The notes: generated by a model not told the origin, from the sequence alone. A stretch of DNA of 43,644 nt from Flavobacterium sp. UGB4466 (GCF_903469665.1 NZ_CAGKLC010000034.1:1-43644); one strand, 5' to 3'. Shown: positions 24,870 to 33,091, counted from the stretch's first letter. Made by a program: numbers and translations.

Positions 24870-25756
24870 TGAAGATTGATTTCGTTTTGTAAAAAAGTGA
24901 TGAAGCGATAAAAGTAGTCCGGATATTCCTGATTTTCCCGAATCGCAATAAAGTGTTTTCTTTTTAAACCGTTTTTTCCAATTTGTATAGCTTTTATCGG
25001 ATTGTTTTTCAAATGAGGTAACAAGGCCCATTTTGCCATTGATATTACACCCATATCGGCCTTGACCATTTCGAGCGATGCTTCTGTAAGCGGCAGGGCA
25101 GTTATTTTTCTGGGGGTTACCTTGGCGGGGGCCAGTACAAACTGATGTATGGTAACCGTTTCCATCGGAAAGGAGTGAATGAGTAAATGTTCGTCGATAA
25201 AATCTTTGGCTACCACATATTTTTTAGTTGCCCAGGCGTGGTTTTCAGAGACTGCCATAACCATTTCATCCTGAAAAAGCTCAATATATCTAATGTTGTT
25301 GTCTTTGATCTGATCGCTTATTACGGCAATATCGATGGTGTTTTCCAGTAATTTTTGTATCGGAATATGGGTTGCTTCGGTTACAATTTTAAGTTCGACG
25401 TTTGGATATAAAAAATGAAATTGTTTTAAAACCGATGGCAGCCAATGATAACTTGAAAAACATTCGGTGCTAATTCTGATTTCACCGTATTCTCCATAAA
25501 CCATTTGTTTGATTTGCAATTCGGTTTGCAAAAGTTTGTCCAAAATTTCATTGGCAAGTTCGTAGATCTTTTCGCCGGCTTTGGTTAGAACCAGTTTTTT
25601 ATTGGTGCGCAGAAAAATGGCGGTTCCCAATTGATACTCGGCTTCTTTAAGCTGATGGCTCAAAGCCGATTGTGTCAGATGCAACTTGTCAATTGCCTTA
25701 GTGATGCTTCCTTCTTCAACAATTGCTTTTATTAATCGTAAATGACGTATTTCCAT
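24854..25756 (-). CDS. LysR-type transcriptional regulator
   Basis: A 300-residue LTTR with an N-terminal winged HTH (MEIRHLRLIKAIVEEGS to about residue 60, helix-turn-helix KLHLTQSALSHQLKE) and a periplasmic-binding-protein-like effector domain (about 90-295). I start it at 25756, because the upstream 23 residues of the open frame are not part of the family. It is divergent from a rhodanese gene across ~150 bases, the classical arrangement in which an LTTR controls its neighbour, and it is followed by a GNAT gene with overlap. The general look (MetR-like) suggests a sulfur or amino acid effector, but that is only inference. Confidence 0.9.
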   Translation of the reverse strand: MEIRHLRLIKAIVEEGSITKAIDKLHLTQSALSHQLKEAEYQLGTAIFLRTNKKLVLTKAGEKIYELANEILDKLLQTELQIKQMVYGEYGEIRISTECFSSYHWLPSVLKQFHFLYPNVELKIVTEATHIPIQKLLENTIDIAVISDQIKDNNIRYIELFQDEMVMAVSENHAWATKKYVVAKDFIDEHLLIHSFPMETVTIHQFVLAPAKVTPRKITALPLTEASLEMVKADMGVISMAKWALLPHLKNNPIKAIQIGKNGLKRKHFIAIRENQEYPDYFYRFITFLQNEINLQWNIQ

Positions 25757-25867
25757 TTTTTTGGGAATTAGAAGTACAAAGGAACAAAATTTTAGGATGG
25801 CTTTTCTATGAAAAAAAGTAATCAACTGAATGAATTCTTTTCGTTTTTATGGGAGGAGCCATTACAT

Positions 25868-25875
25868 TACATTTG
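25868..25875 (+). promoter_or_regulatory. -7 promoter element for the rhodanese gene
   Basis: TACATTTG matches TAnnTTTG, 29 bases before the rhodanese start. It lies in the divergent region with the LysR gene, which would overlap likely LysR binding sites. Confidence 0.45.
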
Positions 25876-25904
25876 AAAAACTAAAATAGTAAAACTGTAA
25901 AAAA

Positions 25905-26300
25905 ATGGAAGCACAAATTAAACATTACGAGAATAAGCTGGCGTTCGAAATAGATCCGTCTGATTTATTTGATGCCCTGAACAATGGAGAGAAAGTAATC
26001 GCTATTGATGCGCGCAAAGCTTTTGGCTTTGAAGCAGAACACATTCCCACAGCAATCAATATTCCGCATCGTGAAATGACGCTGGAGCGTACCCAACATT
26101 TAGACAAAGAAGTTTTGTATGTAACTTATTGTGATGGAATTGGCTGCAATGCTTCGACAAAGGGCGCCTTGAATATGACAAAACTCGGCTTTAAGGTGAA
26201 AGAGTTAATAGGAGGGATCGAGTGGTGGAAGTTGGACGGTTATGCCACTGAGGGAACAAAAGGGGGACAGACAGGTTTGAGAATGGAATGCGCCTGTTGA
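25905..26300 (+). CDS. Rhodanese-like sulfurtransferase
   Basis: A 131-residue single rhodanese domain. The catalytic loop is YCDGIGCNAST with active Cys76, and the entry motif AIDARKAFGFEAEHIPTAINIPH is canonical (DAR, HIPTAIN). It should bind a persulfide on Cys76 and pass sulfur to an acceptor. It has no signal peptide. It ends before a perfect bidirectional hairpin and is divergent from the LysR regulator, so likely regulated by it. The tail ends MECAC, with two further Cys that could share the persulfide or bind metal. Confidence 0.92.
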   Translation: MEAQIKHYENKLAFEIDPSDLFDALNNGEKVIAIDARKAFGFEAEHIPTAINIPHREMTLERTQHLDKEVLYVTYCDGIGCNASTKGALNMTKLGFKVKELIGGIEWWKLDGYATEGTKGGQTGLRMECAC

Positions 26301-26301
26301 A

Positions 26302-26346
26302 ATAATAAAGGGCAAACTTTATATAAAGTTTGCCCTTTATTATTTT
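26302..26346. terminator. Bidirectional terminator between rhodanese and SRPBCC genes
   Basis: Perfect 19-bp arms (26302-26320 and 26325-26343) with an ATAT loop, AT-rich ends and a T-run sit between convergent genes. Confidence 0.9.
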
Positions 26347-26356
26347 AAAATTCATT

Positions 26357-26776
26357 TTACGATTCGATTAAAGCTTTTAAAGCTTGTAAAATTGGGTTTT
26401 CTTCATCCTGAGGTTTTTCCTGAACTGCTCCGGGGCGATTGTCTTCCTGAACAATTTCGAGTTTTGTTTTCTGATTTTCTTCTGTTAAGACATAACTCAC
26501 TACGAAGTAATTCTCGGGTTTGTCCTCTAATTCCGGTCTGGGGAAGAATAAGGAATATTTGATTTTCTGATTGGGGATAATCTCCAAAACAGTCCCCCAT
26601 TGCTCAAAAACCTGACCTTCCCATTCGTTCCTAAATCTGATTTCATTACCAATTTTCCAGTCTGTGATTAAGTCACTGCCGTATTGCCATTGTTTGACCC
26701 ACTCCGGTTGAGTGAGTGCATTCCAGACTTTTTCTGAGGGAGCATTTAAAAGAACTGTAGAGATATTGGTTGCCAT
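26357..26776 (-). CDS. SRPBCC / AHSA1-like START domain protein
   Basis: A 139-residue SRPBCC-fold protein of the AHSA1/activator-of-Hsp90 type. The N-terminal LNAPSEKVWNALTQPEWVKQW is the family signature, followed by the Trp-rich strands (WKIGNEIRFRNEWEG). Proteins of this fold bind hydrophobic ligands in a cavity. It is the last gene of the operon starting at 31080, separated by 12 bases from the M28 gene. Ligand is unknown. Confidence 0.88.
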   Translation of the reverse strand: MATNISTVLLNAPSEKVWNALTQPEWVKQWQYGSDLITDWKIGNEIRFRNEWEGQVFEQWGTVLEIIPNQKIKYSLFFPRPELEDKPENYFVVSYVLTEENQKTKLEIVQEDNRPGAVQEKPQDEENPILQALKALIES

Positions 26777-26788
26777 AATAAGTGTTTT

Positions 26789-29194
26789 TTATTGTGGTTT
26801 TACAATTGGCTTTGCAATAGGTTTTAAGCTGTCTTTTTTTAGGATAGTACTGTCTTTCGCTATTGCTGCAGGTGCAGGAACAGTTGCGGGTGCTGTGTAG
26901 CGTTTTATTTTTTGCTGAAGGAGTACTGCGTCATTCAATACAAAAGGTGTTGGCATCATCCAATCGCTTCTTGGTTTTACTTTAAGCAGCGGATTGGTCA
27001 TCAAATCAAAAGAACTTTCAATTAAATCCATATCCAGAACGGTCAATTTGTTGGTGTAGAATTCCATGATAAGAGGTTCATTGCCTACCACATAGTAACA
27101 TAAGATTTTCATGCCATCGCGTTCCAGACGATTTCCTTTTTGTCCTGAAGCTGCAACTCCATTAGCTTTGAAATTGAAAAAAGTCATTTTTGGATTGGCA
27201 TAAATATCATAACGATTTACCTTTCTGTTTGGGGTGATTTTTATTTTTAAATACCTGTTATTGCCAACCACACTGTCTTTTAAAAATGCAATAGTTGGTT
27301 TCGGTATGTCGACTACAGGAGCAATCGCACTATACGTAAAGCCCGAATTGTATTTGCTGGCTATTGGTAATGTATTTAAACCAATAGCGCTCTGGTTTTT
27401 TTGACCTAAATAAGTTTTGGTCCAATCGTCAAGGTTAACATCGTAAGTTGCCCAAAGAGCAGAGTTGGTATTGGCATTGTAAACGTACAGTAAACTGTTT
27501 GATTTTGCTTTTCCTGGTTCGTAATCGGAGTGGTATCCTGCATAGATAAAAAAGCCAATTGAAACAGCAAAGAAAAAGATCGTCCAGATCCCTTTTTTAG
27601 CAAACGTACCAAATATCGGTAATACCAATGTAAAAAGTAATACGGTTAGAATAGCACTTACAAAGAGGATTTTTAATCCTAAACCAACCGGAAACATTAC
27701 AATAAATGGAGCGATGATAACGAATGCCGGAATGCTAAAAAGGAGGTTGAGTCCGAGGCTATAATGTTGAGTAAGAACAAAAATTCCGAACAGGAGTATG
27801 CCGAAGTATACCGGTATGATCAGAAAACCTGCACCAGTCAGACTATTAGCTACAAATGCATTCATGATGATCCAGAGTAGCAACGGTGCTACAAAATGAT
27901 TCATGGTAATTTTAGCTTCTGAAAAATGATGGTAGAAGGCAAATGAAATGGCGATACTGAGTGTTACAAATGCACCGATATAAGCATGACCGTTGTATGT
28001 GAATCCATTCAATAAGTCAGAATATTGCGGATAAATCTGTAATACAATTTTCCATCCTAAAAAGGTTACCAGACCCGCTATGATTAGAGATCCTAATAAA
28101 GGAACAAATCCTTTGAATATTTCTCTGAAAGTGATAACACGTTTAACCTTTCCTATAAAGATGAAAACAATCAACAATCCTAAAGCAATAATTGTCATTG
28201 GCCATACCCATGAAAAAGGATAGTTAATGAAGGAGAACGGAGCAGTAAAGTACACATCATCCTCTGTTGAAGTTGTAGTATTTAAATCTACATTGGAAAA
28301 ATATTTTAATAAGGGCATTAAGTAAGTTCCCTGATGAGCCAAAGTTGTTTTGTTCAGGTGCTGAACATCATCTTGTTGTGTGTGATAATTGTAGTGACCG
28401 TCTATAAAAGCAAAGTTGAATCCCTGAATGTTTCCTTGCTCTCTGAAAACCGTTAAGTCGGTATCATTTGGAAGCATTTTGTAGATGCTGTACATAAGTG
28501 AATTGGAAACAGGATAAGTAGTTTTTGCATTAGAAAATTCTTTTACCAATGCTTTGTTTCCTTTATTGGTTTCCATTAACATATAACTTGGACCTGAGGA
28601 TCCTCTTGCCTCAAAATTAAGAACCAAACCTACATCTTTTGCCCACGGATGGCTGTTTACAAAAAGAGCCGCACCATTTAACCCCAGTTCTTCAGCATCT
28701 GAAAAAAGAATGATAATGTCATTTTTATGCGGTTGTTTTGCATACAAAAAAGCACGAATTCCTTCGAGAATAGTTGCAACACCTGAAGCGTCATCACTTG
28801 CCCCTTTTGAAAAAGAATGCGGAGCACTGTCGTAATGGGAAAGAAGTAAAAGTGCCTTTGTATTGTTGGTACCCTTTATGCGGGCAAGAATGTTTTTTGA
28901 TTTTACAAGAAGTCCTCTATCATTTAAAGTAAAGCCTTCCTGAACACTGGTTTCCAAACCAATTTGGTTCAGTTCAAGTTTAAGATAATTGGCTACGAGT
29001 TCATGATTGAGAGAACCTACATAGTGCGGTTTCTGCGCAATAATTCTGACTTGATTTAAAGCTCTGTCCGTAGAAAACTCAGCAAGAGCCTCATCTCCTT
29101 TAGAGATTACCTGCGGCATCATTGTGGCGTATATAATACCAAGAATGGCAAGAATGCAAACTATGGCTAGAATTGAGGTTTGGTTTTTTTTCAT
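26789..29194 (-). CDS. Membrane-anchored M28 family zinc peptidase
   Basis: An 801-residue aminopeptidase-like zinc protease of family M28 with a long membrane part. A signal-anchor lies at 8-27. The M28 domain (about 60-310) has the zinc ligands in LLSHYDSAPHSFSKGASDDASG (split: His, then Asp), FSDAEELG with the catalytic Glu pair, and HTQQD further on. The middle (about 320-560) has about eight hydrophobic segments, and the C-terminus is a beta-rich extracytoplasmic domain. It probably trims peptides or carries vacuolar-type peptidase activity at the cell surface. It is third in the operon; the stop codon is followed by the SRPBCC gene 12 bases later. Confidence 0.9.
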   Translation of the reverse strand: MKKNQTSILAIVCILAILGIIYATMMPQVISKGDEALAEFSTDRALNQVRIIAQKPHYVGSLNHELVANYLKLELNQIGLETSVQEGFTLNDRGLLVKSKNILARIKGTNNTKALLLLSHYDSAPHSFSKGASDDASGVATILEGIRAFLYAKQPHKNDIIILFSDAEELGLNGAALFVNSHPWAKDVGLVLNFEARGSSGPSYMLMETNKGNKALVKEFSNAKTTYPVSNSLMYSIYKMLPNDTDLTVFREQGNIQGFNFAFIDGHYNYHTQQDDVQHLNKTTLAHQGTYLMPLLKYFSNVDLNTTTSTEDDVYFTAPFSFINYPFSWVWPMTIIALGLLIVFIFIGKVKRVITFREIFKGFVPLLGSLIIAGLVTFLGWKIVLQIYPQYSDLLNGFTYNGHAYIGAFVTLSIAISFAFYHHFSEAKITMNHFVAPLLLWIIMNAFVANSLTGAGFLIIPVYFGILLFGIFVLTQHYSLGLNLLFSIPAFVIIAPFIVMFPVGLGLKILFVSAILTVLLFTLVLPIFGTFAKKGIWTIFFFAVSIGFFIYAGYHSDYEPGKAKSNSLLYVYNANTNSALWATYDVNLDDWTKTYLGQKNQSAIGLNTLPIASKYNSGFTYSAIAPVVDIPKPTIAFLKDSVVGNNRYLKIKITPNRKVNRYDIYANPKMTFFNFKANGVAASGQKGNRLERDGMKILCYYVVGNEPLIMEFYTNKLTVLDMDLIESSFDLMTNPLLKVKPRSDWMMPTPFVLNDAVLLQQKIKRYTAPATVPAPAAIAKDSTILKKDSLKPIAKPIVKPQ

Positions 29195-29206
29195 GGTAGA
29201 TAGGTA

Positions 29207-29554
29207 CTATAATTCTTTTTTAACAAGCATAAAATAATCATTATCCAAAGAGCGATATCCCTGGTCGTACAGAAAATAGTAGGTGTTTCCTGTTTTGGTC
29301 TGCAAGATATTGGTAAAGAAATCGAAATCAAAACCTTTGTTTGTCATTTTATCCCTTGTTGCTTTAGATTTCCCGTTAGGGTTTAGTTCGCTCAAAATTC
29401 GGTAATTTTTTCGTAATTTATTGTTTACATTACGCATGAAATTCGTACTGTCTTTGTTTATTTTATTATTGTAAGCATTTCGACAGCTGTCTGAGCAGAA
29501 TTTCTTGTCTTCCCTGCCTACAATTTTTTCGGAGCATTCGAGGCATGTTTTCAT
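29207..29554 (-). CDS. Small zinc-ribbon protein of unknown function
   Basis: A 115-residue protein that I do not recognise as a named family. The N-terminus MKTCLECSEKIVGREDKKFCSDSCR has a CxxC...CxxxC pattern typical of a treble-clef or zinc-ribbon of the kind found in DUF2116 (a YHS-like stretch). The rest is Lys/Asn-rich and ends in a hydrophobic beta region (YYFLYDQGYRSLDNDYFMLV). The start codon overlaps the upstream nitrilase gene's stop by 4 bases (ATGA), so it is translated with it. The position in a four-gene operon suggests a regulatory or nucleic-acid role, but that is open. Confidence 0.75.
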   Translation of the reverse strand: MKTCLECSEKIVGREDKKFCSDSCRNAYNNKINKDSTNFMRNVNNKLRKNYRILSELNPNGKSKATRDKMTNKGFDFDFFTNILQTKTGNTYYFLYDQGYRSLDNDYFMLVKKEL

Positions 29555-31080
29555 GAATCTATCTTTTTAATTTCGTACAAATCGGTTCTTCGATCTTTTA
29601 ACGTGCGTACACTTCCATGTTCGTGAAGTTGTTTCAGCAGGTTGAGATCAACATCAACTATTAGAGTCATTTCTGTATTTGGTGTTGCTTCGGCTTTTAT
29701 TCCATTACTCGGAAAAGCAAAATCAGAAGGGGTAAAAACAGAGGCCTGAGCATATTGAATGTCCATATTGTTTACTTTCGGGAGGTTGCCCACACAGCCG
29801 GCAATAGCGACATAACATTCATTTTCGATGGCACGTGCCTGCGAGCAGTGTTTCACTCTGGTGTAGGCGTTTTGAGTATCGGTTAAAAAAGGCACGAACA
29901 AAATGTTCATTCCCTCGTTGGCCATAATTCTTGAAAGCTCCGGAAATTCAACATCATAGCAGATCAGAATGCCGATTTTTCCGCAATCAGTATCAAAAGT
30001 TTTAAACTGAGAGCCGCCTTTCATTCCCCAATGCTGTACTTCATTGGGAGTTACATGGATTTTAGTATAGATCTCCGAAGTTCCGTCTCTTTTGCAAAGA
30101 AAACCAACATTGTAAAGGTTTCCATTGTCCAGATAAGGCATGCTTCCGGTAATGATATTGATATTGTATGAAATAGCAAATTCCTGAAAACGCTTTCGGA
30201 TAGGGTCTGAATATCGGGCCAGTTCCCGAATGGCTTCGGCTTCAGATAAATGATTGTAATCGGCCATTAAAGGAGCTATAAAAAGCTCGGGAAACAAAGC
30301 AAAATCACTTCCGTAACCCGAAACGACATCAATAAAAAATTCGGCCTGCTCGAAAAATTCTTCAATATTGTTCAGCGGACGCATTTGCCATTGAATCAGT
30401 CCCAAACGGATGACACTTTTTTCGAGGTTAATTAGTTTTGGACTTTCATCGTAATACACATTGTTCCATTCTAAAAGTACCGCAAACTCTTTCGACTCTT
30501 CGTCACCTTCAAGGTAGTTTTTAATAATTCGCAATACATGGAAGTCATTACTTAACTGAAACGAAAGTACCGGATCGTGCAGTTCTTTATGTTTTACCTT
30601 GTCGATATAGTTTTTTGGAGTAAGCTTTTTAGAATGCTGGGCATAGTTTGGAATTCTGCCGGCAAAAACGATGGCTTTCAGATTTAACTGTTCGCAAAGC
30701 TCTTTTCGGGCATCGTATAAACGCCGGCCGAGACGTAAACCGCGATAGTTAGGGTGAATAAAAACATCGATTCCATAGAGGATCTCTGCATTTTTATTAT
30801 GGGTAGAAAAAGTATGGTTTCCTGTTGCTTGTTTGTAATTGTGTCTTTTGTCGATTAGCTTTTCATCGACAATTAAGGATAAGGCCGATCCAACGACTTT
30901 TCCATCTGCCAGTATGACGAGCTGCCCTTCAGGAAAAATAGAAAGTAGTCTTTTAATATCGTCCTCTTTCCAGTACGAATCTGCCATCTCGGGATAGGAT
31001 TCTACCATAGAATCTTTTAGCTGCTTGTAGTCGTCAAATTCCAAATTACGCAATTCAACTTTATTGATTTTTGTCTGCAT
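29551..31080 (-). CDS. GNAT-nitrilase (carbon-nitrogen hydrolase) fusion
   Basis: A 509-residue two-domain protein. Residues 1-~205 are a GNAT acetyltransferase (acetyl-CoA loop HPNYRGLRLGRRLY). Residues ~222-505 are a carbon-nitrogen hydrolase with the complete triad: Glu265 (FPELFIAP), Lys340 (IYTKIHVTPNE) and Cys374 (LICYDVEFPE). This arrangement is known in bacteria as a GNAT-nitrilase fusion of uncertain substrate, possibly an amide formed or consumed by acetylation. It is the first gene of a four-gene operon with a well-formed promoter (31097-31126) and a ten-base-scale leader. Confidence 0.93.
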   Translation of the reverse strand: MQTKINKVELRNLEFDDYKQLKDSMVESYPEMADSYWKEDDIKRLLSIFPEGQLVILADGKVVGSALSLIVDEKLIDKRHNYKQATGNHTFSTHNKNAEILYGIDVFIHPNYRGLRLGRRLYDARKELCEQLNLKAIVFAGRIPNYAQHSKKLTPKNYIDKVKHKELHDPVLSFQLSNDFHVLRIIKNYLEGDEESKEFAVLLEWNNVYYDESPKLINLEKSVIRLGLIQWQMRPLNNIEEFFEQAEFFIDVVSGYGSDFALFPELFIAPLMADYNHLSEAEAIRELARYSDPIRKRFQEFAISYNINIITGSMPYLDNGNLYNVGFLCKRDGTSEIYTKIHVTPNEVQHWGMKGGSQFKTFDTDCGKIGILICYDVEFPELSRIMANEGMNILFVPFLTDTQNAYTRVKHCSQARAIENECYVAIAGCVGNLPKVNNMDIQYAQASVFTPSDFAFPSNGIKAEATPNTEMTLIVDVDLNLLKQLHEHGSVRTLKDRRTDLYEIKKIDS

Positions 31081-31096
31081 ATCGTAAGATTTATCT

Positions 31097-31126
31097 CAAA
31101 TATACGAAATAAATTCCATTTACAAA
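31097..31126 (-). promoter_or_regulatory. Promoter of the GNAT-nitrilase operon
   Basis: The best promoter in the window by consensus: on the minus strand TTTG (31126-31123), then an 18-base spacer and TATATTTG (31104-31097). The start codon is 17 bases past the -7 box. Spacing and both boxes fit the Bacteroidota housekeeping consensus TTTG-N17-23-TAnnTTTG. Confidence 0.65.
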
Positions 31127-31255
31127 CGGTTACAAATAGTTACAACCGAAAGTAAATAGTTGTCTACCGGATAATTGCTGGCGTTCGTCGGATCTTTGTC
31201 CTGTTGAATTTGATGAACGAATTCATTTTATACTAACATTTAAATATTATACGCC

Positions 31256-31585
31256 ATGAATGCAATGAAAAACAGAGTACAGTTAATTGGGAACGTAGGA
31301 AACGATCCGGAAATTAAAACATTAGAAAACGGTAGAAAATTAGCGTATTTGAATATCGCTACCAATGAAAAGTATACTAATGACAAAGGAGAAAAAATCG
31401 AACAAACCGAATGGCATCGTGTTACAGCCTGGGGCAAAACAGCCGAAATAATCGAAAAGTTTGTAGTGAAAGGTAAAGAAATTGCTGTTGAAGGCAAACT
31501 GACTCACCGAAGCTACGATGACAAAAATGGTGAAAAAAGATATGTAACGGAAGTAGTCGTAAATGAAATTTTATTATTGAAGTAA
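31256..31585 (+). CDS. ssb: Single-stranded DNA-binding protein, short form
   Basis: A 109-residue SSB consisting of the OB-fold only (NRVQLIGNVGNDPEIK, then EWHRVTAWGKTAEIIEKFVVKGKEI). The flexible linker and acidic tail (DDDIPF in E. coli) are missing; the protein ends VNEILLLK. It may bind DNA without recruiting tail-dependent partners. A housekeeping SSB of full length is presumably elsewhere. Two in-frame ATG codons (31256, 31265) are possible starts; the second begins MKNRVQ. It is divergent from the nitrilase operon and followed by a perfect hairpin. Confidence 0.93.
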   Translation: MNAMKNRVQLIGNVGNDPEIKTLENGRKLAYLNIATNEKYTNDKGEKIEQTEWHRVTAWGKTAEIIEKFVVKGKEIAVEGKLTHRSYDDKNGEKRYVTEVVVNEILLLK

Positions 31586-31600
31586 ATATAGTACTATTTG

Positions 31601-31643
31601 ATACTCAACCCTACAGGTTTTCAAAACCTGTAGGGTTGAGTAT
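31601..31643. terminator. Perfect palindrome between ssb and DUF2461 genes
   Basis: 21-bp arms (31601-31621 and 31623-31643) around a single C make a near-perfect palindrome with core ACAGGTTTTcAAAACCTGT. It lies 15 bases after ssb and ends 18 bases before the convergent DUF2461 gene's end. It can terminate both. Core is shared with the two palindromes at 38733 and 39395. Confidence 0.8.
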
Positions 31644-31661
31644 TTTTAGTAAGTAAGGGTT

Positions 31662-32354
31662 TTAGAGGATAGAAACTCCGTTAATATCTGTCGTTAATAT
31701 TTCACTCATATAATCAAAAAAGGGTCTCATATTTTTAAAAGTAGTGAGAGCCTGTTCCAGAAAAAGAGGACTCAGAACTTCCTCATCCGTAAAACGTTTG
31801 ATAAGCAGAAACGATTTGAATCGGAGCAAATCTATCGCTTCATGGTTTATGTCGTAGCCCTTGGGAGCCGTTTTAAGTTGTTCTCCCTGCAAAGTCCCAA
31901 AAGTGCTAATAAAAGATTCTGACTGGAGTATTTTCTGCATGGCTTGAGAGTCGTGACCAAATTCGGCTCGGATGCGTTTGAGATCTGCTGCATTTGGTCC
32001 CCAAAAACCGCCGGCCAGAAAACTATTTCCTTTTTCGAGATGAAAATAGTAACCGCCGCGTCTTTCTTTTGTTGCTCTGGTATAACTGCCTCCCCAAAAG
32101 GTTTTAAAAGGAGTTTTGTCTTTAGAAAAGCGAATGTCACGATAGATTCTGTAAACGCTTTTTTTGCCGGAAGCTGTTTCCAGTACATCTGTTTTAGAGA
32201 GTTCCTGAAGCAAAGCACCTGCAAAGGTTTCAATATGATTTAGCTCGATTAGATATTCGGGCTTATGTATCTCAAACCAGGGCTTGTTATTGTTTTCTTT
32301 AAGCAGAGATAAAAAATCAAGACTGGATTTGGGTATAGTAATGTCGTTTTTCAT
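31662..32354 (-). CDS. DUF2461 family protein
   Basis: A 230-residue protein of the DUF2461 (TIGR02453) family, function unknown. The conserved core is seen: LKENNNKPWFEIHKPEY at the N-terminus, YRIYRDIRFSKDKTPFKT, the Gly-rich GGYYFHLEKGNSFLAGGFWGP, and FKNMRPFFDYM near the end. Length and order match the family. It has no signal peptide or membrane segment, so it is cytosolic. It is convergent with ssb and shares the palindromic terminator. Confidence 0.9.
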   Translation of the reverse strand: MKNDITIPKSSLDFLSLLKENNNKPWFEIHKPEYLIELNHIETFAGALLQELSKTDVLETASGKKSVYRIYRDIRFSKDKTPFKTFWGGSYTRATKERRGGYYFHLEKGNSFLAGGFWGPNAADLKRIRAEFGHDSQAMQKILQSESFISTFGTLQGEQLKTAPKGYDINHEAIDLLRFKSFLLIKRFTDEEVLSPLFLEQALTTFKNMRPFFDYMSEILTTDINGVSIL

Positions 32355-32563
32355 AGATGAACTGAATGAATCGTAAAAAATTTGGGATTAATTTTAACCG
32401 TAAGGAATGCAATGGAGAAAAGCAAAGTTACGCAAAGATTTAAGTATTGTGCGAGTCAATTGTAAAAGTTAAGATTTTCTTCTGCATTGTAATACAGATG
32501 ATGCGAATTCGTTTCATGCGTGTTCTATTGTTTTGGGATCAATCTCAAGAGTTGGGAAAAAAA

Positions 32564-32825
32564 GGGCTGAAAGCCCTAAAAAGCAACAGCATCTTGCGCA
32601 GCACTATGAATTAGGTTAAGGTGCAGAATTGCCCTGAAAGGGCAAAAGCAAACTATACATTATAAGTTTCAATAAAGAATCAACCGCTCTTTTATAAAGT
32701 ATAATTCAAAATGATATAAATCCAACTTTTGTGCATAAGCTTCTGCCCTTTCAGGGCGTAACCGATATTCGTTATCGTTGCTCATAGTGCTGCGCACCAT
32801 TTTATTGCTAAAGCTCTTTCAGAGC
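32564..32825. repeat. Compound inverted repeat element (~262 bp)
   Basis: Mirror-symmetric set of blocks: GGGCTgaaAGCCC (32564-32576), TGCGCAGCACTATGA (32595-32609), GCCCTgaaAGGGC (32631-32643), about 100 bases, GCCCTttcAGGGC (32745-32757), TCATAGTGCTGCGCA (32782-32796), GCTCTttcAGAGC (32813-32825). The 15-base blocks are perfect inverses. It looks like two inverted REP-like ends facing each other. The bases 32355-32563 before it show no gene or other structure. Confidence 0.8.
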
Positions 32826-32838
32826 AATATTTCCAAAA

Positions 32839-32865
32839 TTAAAAAACCCACCAAATGGTGGGTTT
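32839..32865 (-). terminator. Terminator after the Lys/Cys-rich small gene
   Basis: AAACCCACC / GGTGGGTTT (32844-32852 and 32857-32865) forms a hairpin that on the minus strand is followed by a T-run, eleven bases after the small gene's stop codon. Confidence 0.75.
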
Positions 32866-32875
32866 GTATATTTCG

Positions 32876-33064
32876 TTAAGCAGTTTTTTTGAATAAATCA
32901 AACATAGGACAACGCGAGCAACGTTTCTTTTCGCTTTTTTTGTATTTCTCACAACAAGAGGATTTGCAGTTTTCCAACCTCTTAATGTTCTCAAGGATAG
33001 CAGCTTTATTCTTCTTTTTCTTCTTATCCTTTTTTTTGTCCTTGTCTTTTTCTTTCTTGCTCAA
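32876..33064 (-). CDS. Small Lys- and Cys-rich protein
   Basis: A 62-residue protein that I do not recognise. Its first ~20 residues are nearly all Lys/Asp (a highly charged basic tract), and its second half carries six Cys (CKSSCCEKY, CSRCP). It may bind metal or nucleic acid. It is real rather than chance: a TATATTTG element precedes it (33092-33099), an unambiguous minus-strand terminator follows, and the opposite-strand frame through the same bases is a Phe-rich artefact. It lies immediately upstream of nothing co-directional; ferritin is 83 bases upstream on the same strand. Confidence 0.65.
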   Translation of the reverse strand: MSKKEKDKDKKKDKKKKKNKAAILENIKRLENCKSSCCEKYKKSEKKRCSRCPMFDLFKKTA

Positions 33065-33091
33065 TTTTCCTCTGTATTATAAAAACAGAGG

